A stretch of 64,000 nucleotides of DNA from contig CM043957.1 of the NCBI GenBank assembly GCA_014529385.2, positions 64,850,003 to 64,914,002 of the forward strand. Reading direction: 5' to 3'. The DNA is from Adiantum capillus-veneris. Taxonomy: Eukaryota > Streptophyta > Polypodiopsida > Polypodiales > Pteridaceae. This document shows positions 44,327 through 56,179 of this stretch, piece by piece. The notes beneath the pieces were generated by a model. It ran no database searches and was not told where the DNA came from. It worked only from the letters and a program-made list of their open reading frames with translations. A program made the translations under genes and the position numbers. Within the stretch, counting starts at the first letter, position 1. Each line of letters starts with the position of its first letter.

Positions 44327-45094
44327 GTGGACCAAGCATGAGAGGGGGGCTATACTCTCCCACACATACACACACATTCTCTCATTGTGTGGAGTGCAAA
44401 GTGCAAGAGCTCCATCTCCTTCTCCAAGCTTGTTGAGAAGTGGAGAGCCTATACCAACACTCTTGGCTATGAATGTGAATCCAACCAAGAGCCATGCTTC
44501 AATGCTTAAGCTTGCCATCTTCTTCATCTTCATTGCTATGCTATTATGCTATGCTAAGCAAGAAGAGTGATGATAAGTGAGGAACTATTTCTTTCTCCTA
44601 TGGATGATTCTTCTTCCTCTTCCCTACCCTTATTCTCCACTAGCTCTCTCCACCTTCGAAGGTGTTTGAGGCCTTGGGATAGTTAATGCTTTTTGCAAAG
44701 TTTATGTTATGCTCGTGATGCATGAAGCTTTCCATCTTCATAGCATCACCAAGGTCACAAGGAACACAAAGATTGTATTGTAACAAGTCTCTCTTGATGG
44801 GAGAATCTATGATACAAATGCCTTTTGGAGAGGGGACCGGCTCCAAGTAAATCCGGTCCTCAACTATTGTCATGTTCTCATGTTCTCTAATACTCTCTCT
44901 CTTGCAAAAGTATTGTTCATGCCAAGTTAATTAAGTACTATGTTCATTTTGCTACCATCAATTAAGTTCACCCTCTATGTTCTCAAAGTAACCTCACAAA
45001 AATGCTCACTCTAATTCTCTTAATTCTGCTATTCTCAAAGTTCATAGGCCATTTTAATTCCGCTATTCTCAAAGTTCATAGGCCATTTCCATTA
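43616..45094 (+). mobile_element. 3' LTR of the chromovirus
   Basis: Starts TGTATAAAATCTAATATC and is collinear with both pieces of the 5' LTR. It has a 36-base GA run (44289-44323) and a local duplication of CTATTCTCAAAGTTCATAGG (45029 and 45063). It ends CCATTTCCATTA and runs straight into a GA microsatellite, lacking the final CA seen in the 5' copy. Confidence 0.9.
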
Positions 45095-45179
45095 GAGAGA
45101 GAGAGAGAGAGAGAGAGGGGGGCGGGGCATGGGGTGGAGGGCCAAGATAGAGAGAGAAAAGGGGGATGGAGAAATGAGC

Positions 45180-45224
<45 letters not shown>

Positions 45225-45258
45225 ATGTTAAATAATTTGGGTATATACTTGTATTTGT

Positions 45259-45320
<62 letters not shown>
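45095..45320 (+). repeat. Microsatellite cluster GA / CA / GT-GA
   Basis: GA run at 45095-45117, CA run of 42 bases at 45180-45221, then GT (45256-45283) passing directly into GA (45284-45317). Confidence 0.93.
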
Positions 45321-46710
45321 TACAAGAGAAGGGGGAGAGAGATCGCTATTGCTCAAGTGAGCACAATCTTTGATTGAGTTGTGTTAAATATTGAGTGTGT
45401 ATATGTTTAATTATTCGGATGTGTTTTGTTCCTTGTGTATGTGTGCTTGCCAAGGAAACAAATCTATGAGAGATAGAGAAAAAGAGTGGATCCTCAACTA
45501 TCAAAGGTTGAGAGCGAAATAATATTTTTGGAATCTTCTTGTTCGATTCAAAAAAAACACTCGCCGAAAAATGCTCGCCAAATAATTATGTCCTATTGAG
45601 ACCTTTGAAAGAGATTTTGAACCCTCAGCCTAGCTTGCTTCATGGCGTGTTTTTACCAAAGAGTCCATCGAGAAGTATGCAAGACCTCTGACTGTGAGAG
45701 TTTGCAACAAAATCAAGCGAGTCGCAGAAGATTAAAAAGCGAAAGACATAGTAAAAAAAGAACAAAACTGCAACTATAAATTATTAAATTTTAAAAAGAA
45801 CCAAGATCAACTTAAAACACTTGTGTGTCTATGGATTTGGTGTAGCCTCGACCCCAATTGCATCCTTGCAATGCCTGTTGTCCAAACAAAAAAAAATTCT
45901 TTGCCCTTCTATTCTTTGTGGAGACCATTTTATGAAATCTTAAGGACTTCCATAGACAAAGCTCACACACATTTTTGAAGAGAGGAAACCCTAATCGGAA
46001 CCCTTACATGCTCAAACACGGGGTAGGAACAATACAAGACTGCACTAGCACACCATGGAAGAAGCCTGTGTATCCTTTCATAGAGTGGCTTAAAGTGTTG
46101 ATATCTCTTGTCACAAAATCTCTTCTCATTCTAGTAGTTCATGCCCATCAAAAGTGATGTGGCATTTTGAGCCATTTTTGACCATTTTTTGCCCATAAAA
46201 GCCCAAATGAGTAGGGAAAAATGTGGCAAAATCCCTTTGGGCTCAAATTACATGATGAACCGCATTTTTTCACTTGGCAAGCACTTTAGATACATTGTTT
46301 ACGACCACACAAAACTTACTAATTTTGGACTAGATCGCCTGCATTGAACTTTCTAGGCAAAACAAGTGTGCCATCTCCATGCACTCAAGATATGTACATT
46401 TGTAAACCAAATCAGACATATTTCATTGTGAGAAAACACGCCAAGTGCCACATCCATGGCCTTGTCGCCCCGGTAAGGTATGTACATGATTGCATTCGCG
46501 AAAATCGTTCTCACACATTTGACATTCTATATACATTGTAGCATCTGGTCCCTCATATCAAAAAGCATAAAGAGTGAGGTGAACATTTAAATTCACATTG
46601 TAAACATGCCACAGTACAACAACGTTTCAATATGGCGGGGGAAAGTCATGATCTACCATAGTTTCCTTATGTGAAATTAAGGCAAGAGGATTGTCCCAGA
46701 TCTGATTAGG
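45320..46710. other. Noncoding stretch, no gene recognised
   Basis: AT-rich sequence with only short ORFs lacking family features. A brief run near 46165-46200 repeats TTTGAGCCATTTTTGACCATTTTT-like words. Confidence 0.5.
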
Positions 46711-46714
46711 AAAA

Positions 46715-47299
46715 GGCTGAGATGGCCAAGATTTCATATCTATTTGCAATTGGTTCTTTGATGTTTGCCATGATTGGGACTCATCATTATGTAGACATTG
46801 CATTTGCAGAGGAAGTTGTGAGTAGTTTTATTGCGAATCCTGGCAAGAAGCATTGGAGGCAATAAAGGGTGTGATGAGATACTTGAATGGTACAAGAGAG
46901 TTTTGCATTTACTTTGGAGGCAAAGATGCATGTGTAGTTAGTTCGCCACACAAATGCAAATTATATAGGGATTGTGGACAACAAAGGTTATGTCATGGTG
47001 TTGGATGCCATCAAAGAAGTTATATGATTCACTCATCTAGTGGAGATTTGGGCATCAATGCAAGGTTCTAGTTTTGCATTGCGATAGTCAGAGTGTTACC
47101 CAACTAGCATGGAATCTAGTTTTTCATGCAAAGAAAAAGCACATTGATGTCAAGGTATCACTTCATTTGTGAGGTGCTTAAGAACAAGTGCATAGAGCTT
47201 GTCAAAATTCACACAGGTGATAACTCTGCTGATCTACTAACCAAAGGCCTACCCTCTGAGAAGTTTGCACAATTTCGAGTAGTTATGGGCATTTGCTAG
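46715..47299 (+). pseudogene. Copia RT/RNase H 3' relic
   Basis: Fragments of the end of a copia polyprotein lie in order: FAIGSLMFAMI, VVSSFIANPGKKHWRQ, VMRYLNGTREFCIYFGGKDA, a gap, SSSGDLGINARF, then HAKKKHIDV-type sequence, RYHFICEVLKNKCIELVKIH and DNSADLLTKGLPSEKFAQF. Internal deletion, frameshifts and stops are evident. It differs in wording from the copia at 19351-24870, so it comes from another lineage or copy. Confidence 0.8.
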
Positions 47300-47362
47300 A
47301 GATCCACACTCTATATACCTTGTACATATGCCCATAGTTTGCTTAAAGGCACATTGGCCTTT

Positions 47363-47373
47363 TAGTGGGAGAT
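47363..47373 (+). promoter_or_regulatory. Polypurine tract of the copia relic
   Basis: AGTGGGAGAT precedes TGTTGGGATC, as in the complete copia element (AAGTGGGAGAT then TGTTAAG). Confidence 0.65.
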
Positions 47374-47705
47374 TGTTGGGATCAAAGGGCTACTATGGTC
47401 GCTGGCCAGTCGTGTCCGATCGCTCACTAACACATTATCCTAATCTTTCATTCTTCTCTCAACATAACCTCTCTCGCTCATCGTGCATACACATATGCTT
47501 GCCGTCACCATTATCTTGGCAGCTCGCTCACTAGCGATTTCACATTATTCATTGTACATAGTTATCTCTTATTATGTTATATTTCCCACATATGTTTTGT
47601 AGGCCTCATCATCATTTCAGTGAAAGAAGAAGCAGCTTTCAACCTCCATCTCCATTGTGTGCACTCTTGCTCGTGTGAGTGTGTGTGCACGCGCTTGTAA
47701 GGACT

Positions 47706-47760
<55 letters not shown>

Positions 47761-47860
47761 CACACACACACACCCACACACACACACACACACACACACA
47801 AAAGTCCTACCCCTCATTTCTCACCCTTCATACACTTTGTGGACACTATCGCATTCAACA
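47374..47860 (+). mobile_element. Probable 3' LTR of the copia relic
   Basis: Starts TGTTGGG after the purine tract. A matching TTCAACA terminus occurs at 47854-47860, giving about 487 bp. CT (47709-47757) and CA (47760-47801) runs lie inside. No second LTR is present to confirm the right end. Confidence 0.45.
47709..47801 (+). repeat. CT and CA microsatellite
   Basis: CT dinucleotides at 47709-47757 followed by CA dinucleotides with one CCC interruption to 47801. Confidence 0.95.
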
Positions 47861-48742
47861 AAGCTAAAAATTGTCCTTTTGAGGTTTATGAAATAAAGTA
47901 GGGGGAGGTGGAACTAGAAATGAGAGTAGTAGGAGATTGAGAACATATATTTTCTATAGAGCATGCAAAAATCTAGGAAGCATCCAATTTGCAATTCATA
48001 GGGGGTGGCTAGTGTAATGTAGGCGAAGGGATTGCCTCCTTGCAGTGTATTTGTGGCCTCTAGAATGCCAATATTGTTCTACACATCTACTCAAAGTTGA
48101 GCATGGTGCTTGTGATTATAACATGCAAAATATTGTATCCACCTCCCAAACACACATGCACACCACTCAAAGCAAATTGCATGATGTAGCATGTGTAATA
48201 TGCCCTTGTCTTAGCCAATCCAATCAATACTTAAGTGTTTCATCGTTGTTTAAAAAAACACGCTAGTTTAGAAACACATTGCCTCTGTTCTTGTTTGAAT
48301 GACAATTGAGTTAGAGGCTCTCCATAATTGGGTTTCATGGTGCACAATGTGGGCTTGTGTGAACTAGTGAACTTTGAAGTTGGAGGTTCTGCTTGGCAAA
48401 GCTTGAAAGGATGGACGTGGCCAATTGCAGGCTATGAGAAGAGTTTGAACTCATTCCAGCCTCAAAAATACTAAAAGCAACACCACCATATCCTCATCCT
48501 GTGGGCTAGGCCACCGTATTAATGATGTCAAAATTCCACATCATCTCTGCTGCAGCTCCCATATACCTTCTTCATCCTTCCATTTCGCGTCTCCACCCGT
48601 CTCTCGCTCTCCCCTTCTTGAGGAGCGTGAGTGGCTACATCGCCTTAGCCAAGCTGTAGTGTCACCACTGCATTTCTCCCTTCCTGTCAGGGTCTTGGTT
48701 AAGTCTCTGGGCGACGTCGCCCTCTTCTTCCTCGCAGCCCCA
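47861..48742. other. Upstream region and leader of the EF-G gene
   Basis: No gene features. The last 200 bases are CT-rich (CTCTCGCTCTCCCCTTCTT and similar), as expected for a plant 5' leader. I see no clear TATA box at a fixed distance. An in-frame ATG at 48659 lies upstream of the chosen start. Confidence 0.4.
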
Positions 48743-51700
48743 ATGGCTTCTACTGTGGCTAGAATCAGCTCCTCAGCCACTGCTCTGCATGCGTCTTGTA
48801 GCAAGGGTGCTCAAGAGTATCGAAAGTCTAATGGCGTTTCTTCATTTGCCGGCCTCAAGAATGCGGCGAGCTTCCCCACTGCTTCCTCTTCTGCTGTTAC
48901 TTCTCAGTGGTACGAGACCACGAGATGGGCTCACGTTCCCTCGGATAGAAGTGTTTCCAAAAGGGCTTCCGTGATTGCCATGGCAGCTGATGGTAAGCTT
49001 GATGCCTTTAGTTGATTGGAACGAGTGGGGTGTGCAATCGTGCGTGCGTGCGTGCGCGTGTGTGCGTGTGTGTGTGTATGTGTGAGAGGTGTTGTTCTAT
49101 ATTACAATTCATGTGACAGGAATTTAGACTGCAAAGGATGTTGGATTTACTGACACTGTATACTTGAGCTTGGATCTATCTCCCTTGACAGTTAGAAGCC
49201 CCTGGTTTAGATGGATTTTCTATGTTGAGATTGAAATGAGTGTTCTTTTAAAGAATATTCATGTGGCAATGATTGGATTCATATCAGGTAAAAAAACACT
49301 CTACTGTACTTGTTGACACACAATACCCAAATAAATTTTGATTGGCAAGTGAGGCTACGTACCATACAATCTAAATCTTTGTTAAATTCAAAGTTGAATA
49401 AACCTTGACGGGCAAGTGAGGCTATGAACGACAGAAGCTGTATCTTTCCAAACATGATGTGTAACTCATACAATTGTTAAAAGGGAAGCTTCTTCTGAAG
49501 GTATGCTTGTATGATGATACCAAATTTTTGTTCATGCTGCATGCACAACCATTATACTGGTTATCCGAGCGCATCTTGTATCGATTCTACTCCAGAACCT
49601 GTACATATTATGTTCTTTCGTAAAGCTTTATCATCTGATAGTAAATCCTAAGACTAGGTGAGAGAAGGCATGGCATTACATTCAAATATATTTTTGTCAA
49701 GATAACGATTGTTTTGCCTAAGCTATTCTGTGGCAAATTGCTAGTTTAGTGTTGAAAAAATCTGAACAAGTTAGTTGAGTTCATGTTTGTTGCAGGCTTC
49801 CTGATATTCGTTTTGTCTTGTAAGGTTCTGCGTATGTTGCATACTTGTCTTGCACCCAACTCAAGAATGACCAATTTGTGCTGTGCAGGCGAAAAGCGGG
49901 AAGTACCCTTGAAAGACTACCGCAATATTGGTATCATGGCGCACATCGATGCTGGCAAAACTACAACAACAGAGCGCATTCTTTTCTACACAGGGAAAAG
50001 CTACAAGATAGGAGAGGTGCATGAGGGCACGGCTACAATGGATTGGATGGAGCAAGAGCAGGAGAGAGGTATCACCATTACCTCTGCAGCAACCACCGCA
50101 AAGTGGAAGGATCATCGAATTAATATCATTGACACGCCAGGGCACGTGGATTTTACTTTGGAGGTAGAGAGAGCTTTGAGAGTTCTTGATGGTGCTATTT
50201 GCTTGTTTGATAGTGTTGCTGGGGTTGAGCCTCAATCTGAAACTGTCTGGCGACAAGCTGATAAGTATGGGGTTCCCAGAATTTGCTTTGTCAACAAGAT
50301 GGATAGGTTGGGTGCCAACTTCTTTCGCACACGTGATATGATTGTCTCCAATTTGGGTGCGAAGCCGCTTGTCTTGCAACTTCCTATTGGGTCTGAAGAT
50401 ACCTTTGTAGGGGTTGTAGATTTAGTGACAATGAAAGCCATCGTTTGGAATGGGGAAGAGCTTGGTGCGAAGTTTGATTATATTGACATTCCTGATGATT
50501 TGAAAGAAATAGCAGCTGATTACAGGGCTCAAATGATTGAGATAATTGTTGAGCAGGATGATCAAGCTATGGAACAGTACCTTGAAGGGGTAGAGCCAGA
50601 TGAAGAGACCATGAAGGGACTCATCCGTAAAGGAACAATCTCCCTTTCGTTTGTGCCTGTTTTGTGTGGCTCAGCATTCAAGAACAAAGGAGTGCAGCCT
50701 CTTCTTGATGCCGTCGTGGCTTATCTTCCATCTCCTCTTGATTTGCCCACTATGAAAGGATCAGCCCCCGAGGATCCCGAGACTGTTATAGAGAGGAAGC
50801 CCAGTGATGATGAGCCCTTTTCTGGTTTAGCTTTCAAGATTATGACTGACCCTTTTGTGGGCTCCCTTACCTTTGTCCGAGTCTATTCAGGTGTGCTTTC
50901 GGGTGGTTCTTATGTCCTGAATTCTAACAAGAACAAGAAGGAGAGAATAGGGCGGTTGCTGGAAATGCACGCTAACAGCCGGGAAGATGTCAAGGCAGCA
51001 AGAACAGGTGACATTATTGCTTTGGCTGGTCTGAAGGATACAATCACAGGAGAAACTATTTGCGATGCAGACAAACCAGTTGTTCTGGAAAGAATGGACT
51101 TCCCAGATCCAGTGATCAAAGTGGCCATCGAGCCCAAAACTAAAGTTGACATTGACAAGATGGCTAATGGTCTTATCAAGCTAGCTCAAGAGGATCCTTC
51201 CTTCCATTTCTCACGAGATGAAGAGAGTAACCAGACGGTCATAGAGGGAATGGGAGAGTTGCACCTGGAGATTATTGTTGACAGGCTCAAAAGAGAGTTC
51301 AAGGTATGTACACAATATTTTTCTTTGCATTACTTATATATGCAGCTTCATGTGTCAATTATAGGTAATGCATTTTCTCAATATCTCTTTTTGATGAGAG
51401 CATGGTTTTCTTCTGACCCGTCCGAATGAGGAACCATACTTCTGGATGCATCAGAGTCTGACTGAAGTATGATTAGGTTCGAACTTGGCTGCCTTGAGGC
51501 TTCATTTTTTGGCCTCCTCTGCATTGTGTTAAGTGTCATATGTAGACTGGTTTTAGTGTGTTGAATTAAATCTGATATATGGAGACCGTTAGGGGGTCTG
51601 ATCCATACTTATTCTGTATTTCCGTACCCATTCAAGTGATGTATGTTTGATGCGAGGAAAAACTATGGATGAGAGATATCATGATCGATTGTACCTTGTT

Positions 51701-54249
51701 CTAGTCTCATGGGCCATTTTTGGCCTGTAAGAATTGTTAAAATATCTTAACGATGTTTTCATGTGTCTTTATAGGTTGAGGCAAATGTGGGTGCCCCTCA
51801 AGTCAATTACAGAGAGAGCATCTCTCGACCTGTAGAAGTGAAGTATGTGCACAAGAAGCAATCAGGTGGACAAGGGCAGTTTGCAGAAATAGTTGTCAAG
51901 TTTCAGCCTCTTGAACCTGGAAGCGGATATGAATTCAAGAGTGAAATCAAAGGTGGAACGGTACCCAAGGAGTATATACCTGGTGTGGTGAAGGGTCTTG
52001 AAGAGTGTATGAACAATGGTGTTCTGGCTGGCTTTCCTGTTGTGGATGTAAGAGCTACTTTGATAGATGGTTCTTATCATGAGGTCGACTCCAGCGTCCT
52101 GGCATTCCAACTTGCTGCAAGGGGAGCTTTTAGAGAGGGTATGAACAAGGCGGCTCCAAAACTGTTGGAGCCAATAATGAAAGTGGAAGTTGTCACTCCT
52201 GAAGATCATCTGGGTGATGTGATTGGGGATTTGAACTCTCGGCGAGGACAGATCAACAGCTTTGGTGATAAGCCTGGTGGGATGAAGGTATGATTTGCTT
52301 GCAAGTCTCCAGTGATCAAGTAGTTGTTTGCCTGAAAGGGTCTACCTGTTTGTTTGGTTCACTGCTTTCAATTCTTTTCAATAATTTTGTGCCTTTTGTA
52401 TTTTTTGAGTGTTGTAGCCTTTCTTATGATTCCTAAGTTCAGACTTTTCTGACCTTAAGAAGGTATATTCTTTTATAGGGATAAAAAGAAATTTTGAAGC
52501 CATCTGTGTGTGATATCTCATAAAAGATGATCTTCTACTCTGTGCAGAACATTAATGAAATGATGCATGTGCTGGAAGGTGTAGGGAAAGGACCTTTAGT
52601 GACCTCTCCCAGCAATCAGGGCAAACGGTGGAGGTCGGTAGCCTTGATTGCGGGAGAGGACACTAAGGGTCCTTTCCTGGCCTTCAAGGTCAGGGGGGAC
52701 CAATCTTGAGGGTTTCATTCCCAGGTGTCCAGTCTCTCAGACTGAGATTCCGCTCAGTCTCCCAGGTTGGTCAAGCCTGCCCTATTAGCTGCAGTGCGTT
52801 CTGAGCCAATGGTTGGCTGGAGGTTTCTATGTTTCCATATGCTGACGTGGCGAGCATATGGCAGTGTTGAGAAAGTATTCCTGCTCAGAAAGTACACTAA
52901 ATGGACAGCTGGGAGGGGCTGCCCCCTAACCCCCGACCATGACAGTATTTGAATGGATGTGAGGAGTAGACTTACAAATAATTATGGGGTAGGGAACGGT
53001 CATTTAATGACCATTCCACATAATATCGACGACCACATGGCGACCGGCGGAATCGCCGAGAGCCAAGGTGGGAGTCGATATTATGGGAATGGTCACTAAA
53101 TGCCCATTCCCGATTGCAAGAGTTGGGCGGAGGGGGGCCAGGATTGTTACAGTGGGGTCGAGGAGCGCTGCAGCACTCAGTTAGTATGGAAGTGATACAG
53201 TAGGCACTATAGCACTGCAGTATGTTGCTCATACCCTTTCATCCCGACTACTCGTGCCTTGGTTACATCCATCCCAGAGGACAAGGCACCTGTTCCTACT
53301 CGTGCAGCAGTGATGCACCGGTTATTATCTCAGTTGGACTAGACGGTTTATCTCTGTGAAGGGTTGTGAAGGGTTGAAGGAGCCTGTTGCTGTTCCACAT
53401 CCTCCTGATTCCACTATTACAGTCCGCACTGTAGCACTTCAATAGGGCAGCAACCTGAGTCTGATTGCAGGTCGTCTGCCTTTCCACGTGCTGATGTGGC
53501 GCAATGTTGTTGGCTGCAAGACAAATTCTGTGTGCTGAGTTGGAGAAAAATGATAGGCTTGCATGGCTTTACGTTCTGCATGCGGACGTGTCATCCATCC
53601 AGCAATTGCAGATCTGTATTCTCCTGTAGAATCGACAGTAAACGGAGGGTTGAGATCTACAGCCCCTCGACGCCCAACCTTGACAGGAACATATTCAAAC
53701 ATACCTACTCATTCGTACATGCATACATATACAAATATACATAGCATCATCTATTATATACATGTATATGTATCTATGCATATTTTTATATTTATGCATG
53801 CATGTATTATAGCTATTTACGCTTGCATATATGCCTAAAATAAAGGCGGTAAGTTTATTATCAACTGGGCATTCTTTTGAGAATCTAAGTGGCTTTATGG
53901 TTAACAACAGAGGAGGTGGGTAGTTACATTCTTGATTATAAATTGTTAGTTTTCACTTGCAGTGATGTATGTCTAGAATGTCATGGTAGCAACCTGTATG
54001 GGCTTTTGCAGGTCATAGGGTCGTGTACATTTGTGACATAGCGAACATGTTTCTAATTGAAAAGTTATGTTTGTGCAGGTGGTGGATTCACTTGTGCCCC
54101 TGTCAGAGATGTTCCAATATGTGAGCACATTGCGTGGGATGACCAAAGGAAGGGCTTCGTACACCATGCAGCTTGCTAAATTTGATATAGTACCACAACA
54201 TATCCAGAACCAAATTTCAGCCAAGGCTCAAACGGCCGCTGCAGCTTGA
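48743..54249 (+). CDS. SCO1: Elongation factor G, plastid (four exons)
   Basis: Exons 48743-48992, 49889-51303, 51775-52287 and 54079-54249 join to 782 codons, the usual length of plastid EF-G. All introns are GT...AG (donors GTAAGC, GTATGT, GTATGA; acceptors TGCAGG, TATAGG, TGCAGG). I choose the ATG at 48743 because it opens a Ser/Ala-rich, acid-poor transit peptide ([20 protein letters not shown]); an in-frame ATG at 48659 would add 28 residues. GTPase motifs are AHIDAGKT (101-108), DTPGHVDF (from 165) and NKMDRLGA (from 219); GSAFKNKG and the EF-G C-terminal domains follow, ending [23 protein letters not shown] drives GTP-dependent translocation on plastid ribosomes; the symbol is that of the Arabidopsis orthologue. 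The coding sequence looks intact. Intron 3 (1791 bp) holds two hairpin repeats. Confidence 0.96.
52570..52702 (+). repeat. Nested hairpin repeat copy 1 (EF-G intron 3)
   Basis: Left arm 52584-52622 and right arm 52641-52677 are near-perfect complements: GGGAAAGGACCTTTAGTGAC against a complement reading GGAAAGGACCCTTAGTG. The apical core is AAACGGTGGAGGTCGGTAG. The right flank has CCTTCAAGGTCAGGGGGGAC. Confidence 0.8.
52918..53139 (+). repeat. Nested hairpin repeat copy 2 (EF-G intron 3)
   Basis: Left flank GGCTGCCCCCTAACCCCCGA, then about 40 unrelated bases. Left arm 52992-53030 (GGGAACGGTCATTTAATGAC...AATATCGAC) pairs with 53074-53111 (GTCGATATTATGGGAATGG...). Core GGCGACCGGCGGAATCGCCG. Right flank ends GGGCGGAGGGGGGCC. 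Confidence 0.85.
53490..53592 (+). repeat. GCTGA(G/T)GTGGC motif cluster in EF-G intron 3
   Basis: GCTGATGTGGC at 53490, GCTGAGTTGG at 53534 and the variant GCGGACGTGTC at 53582. The first two have TTCC or TTCTG about 8 bases upstream. A further copy, GCTGACGTGGC, is at 52841. Confidence 0.6.
53660..53688 (+). repeat. Partial hairpin repeat: left flank only (EF-G intron 3)
   Basis: CAGCCCCTCGACGCCCAACC followed by TTGACAGG matches the left-end flank of the complete hairpins (GCCCCCCGACCCCCGACCTT). No paired right half follows. Confidence 0.6.
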
Positions 54250-54397
54250 CTACCTTCTCCACCTTAAAGGAAGTACGGGCCTCAGTGTATATTAGTCTCC
54301 TCTAAACATTGCAATTTTTTAGGAGTTTCCAACACAATGTAGGTTTAGTGCGCATGGTTGGGATTTATGGAAGGGAATGAATTGTGTGAAGTCTTTA

Positions 54398-54428
<31 letters not shown>

Positions 54429-54578
54429 ACACACACACACTCACACGGTCTTAAGAGACATACTGATGGTCTTGGGTTTTGTTTTATTATGTCAAGAGTT
54501 TCCCTTCTTTGGAGAACAAGGTCTTAAAGTTTTGAGCCGCACCCCCCCCCCCCCCCCCCCCTTCCCCCCCCCCACCCC

Positions 54579-54610
<32 letters not shown>
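54398..54610 (+). repeat. CT/CA microsatellites and poly-C tracts
   Basis: CTCTCT...CACACA at 54398-54440; C20 at 54542-54561, TT, C10 to 54573; CA dinucleotides from 54581 to 54610. Confidence 0.93.
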
Positions 54611-54614
<4 letters not shown>

Positions 54615-55365
54615 CACCCTTTCTTATCTAGGCTAATAAAATATTGGTGTGTTAGTGGGTATGTGTGTGTTGTCTAGGGTAATAATCCAAAAAGATCAAT
54701 GCATCTCTTCCTTTTCGTCATTGTCGACTCGTTTGTCTCTCTAGTCTTCTTCTACTTCTCCCCGTAGTTTAATTTAGAGCTGGGTCTTACCATGCAGTAG
54801 TGGTAAGGGTGGTATTTATGTGGTGTGGTACATATTGGTGGTCACTCAGCGCATGGTAGTAATTATGGTGGCATGGGAGAGAACTTCCAAAGGCACATGT
54901 CAAGGGGTGCTGAGAGGGTTGCAAATTATGCTTGATTGTGACCTTAATGAACCAGCACTTGTAACCTGCAGAGAGAGATAAGAGAGATTCTGATTTGGCT
55001 GTGTAAGGTTTCAATTTGTCTTTGTTTTTTGAGAAACCCAAGGATTTGAGAGTGTAAGGTTCCAATCTGTTATTTTGTTTTGGGAAATCCTTTACACTGA
55101 AAAGTAACGTGTGTAGTTGCGACAAAGAGTGAGCAGTGACAAATTTCCTAAGTTCGCAATTCGCCATTTAGTTATGAAAAACTCTTGCGTGATAAAAAAG
55201 TATGTATCATGTGTGTGTGTGTGTGTGAGACAACTGCTAAATTCTACTCTTCATGGAATTATTGTTTGGTATGTAAAATATTTATAGGCAGCCATAATTT
55301 TATCATCCATTACGAGCAAAAGTGGAAGCTATGGAAGATAAGTAGAGATGGGACATTAATATGCT

Positions 55366-55640
55366 ATGTGCACCAAAATTTGCAATTGCTCTGTTTACTG
55401 TAGTCATCTTTCCTGTTTGCGGACACTAATAAAGAATAAAAGGTATACTACTCCTTGCGGAGACAATCTCCACAATAGGCACTTCAAGGTAAATTATAAG
55501 TGTCCACCAAAACCTTCAAGTGCTCTGCTCAAAACGTCGATTCTCTGTAGTTGTATTTCCTCTCTACGGACACAAAGAAAGAAAAAATGGTATACTACTC
55601 CCTGCAGAGACAATCTCCACTAAATGCTTTCATTGGTTGT
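55366..55640 (+). repeat. Diverged tandem duplication, 147-bp period
   Basis: GGTATACTACTCC-TGC-GAGA followed by CAATCTCCAC occurs at 55442 and 55589. Each is preceded by a diverged block with CGGACAC and AAAGAA. Confidence 0.85.
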
Positions 55641-56102
55641 CACTTTTGTACATTTTGTGCAACTACTGGTTATAGATCGGACATGCTGCACATGCGATTA
55701 TTAGCAGAGTCTGAGGTGGTCTTTTCCTCCTTAACAAAATATTCACATGTTAGCATAGGACACTTCCAATGTTATGGGTAGGCTTGAGCTTTTGATGTTG
55801 ATAGTGAGTAAATCGACCATGAGTGGGGTTGTTTGCGAGAGTATTCTGTCGGTTCACAAATGTGTAGATCTCATCTTCTGTTAGTGCTATTGAGGGCATC
55901 TCTTAGATTCAAATATTAGCTTGTGATATATTAGAATGAACAAATATTTTAACCCCAAATTTTCCTTGTTTCCCTTATCTAGAGAGTAAAAAACAGGAGT
56001 GATAATTGAGTTTGCAAGACAATGAAGTAAAGCTTACTTGACAACTAGCTTATGTGAGCTTGGTGATGGTGAGGGATATACACAATTTATGTAATAGAAA
56101 GC

Positions 56103-56104
<2 letters not shown>

Positions 56105-56145
<41 letters not shown>
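56105..56145 (+). repeat. GA microsatellite
   Basis: GA dinucleotides for about 40 bases. Confidence 0.95.
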
Positions 56146-56146
<1 letters not shown>

Positions 56147-56179
56147 GAAATATAGCCTACACGATTACCACCTTGGGTG

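Larger units (their letters stand above)
30868..45094 (+). mobile_element. Chromovirus (Ty3/gypsy with chromodomain), decayed, containing a nested insertion
   Basis: 5' LTR in two pieces (30868-30948 and 36761-38091), tRNA-Met primer site, gag-PR-RT-RH-IN-chromodomain relic (38505-43261), purine tract, and 3' LTR (43616-45094). Several frameshifts and stops make it inactive. The 5' LTR is split by the element at 30949-36755. Confidence 0.9.
54250..56100. other. 3' flank of EF-G: microsatellites and a tandem duplication, no gene
   Basis: Contains CT/CA runs (54398-54440), poly-C (54542-54561 and 54564-54573), a CA run (54582-54610), a GT run (55208-55226), and a diverged tandem duplication at 55380-55640. 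No coding features. Confidence 0.6.

Noticed and set aside
49783-49888. Extension of EF-G exon 2 upstream to the ORF start at 49783
   Set aside because: This part is unlike EF-G and ends in a TGTGCAG acceptor; splicing from 48992 restores the conserved [15 protein letters not shown] join.
52527-52709. 60-codon ORF in EF-G intron 3
   Set aside because: It overlaps hairpin copy 1 and has no family features.
48743-54249. Bacterial EF-G from contamination
   Set aside because: The gene has three GT...AG introns and a transit-peptide-like N-terminus, and the G domain wording matches plastid EF-G.
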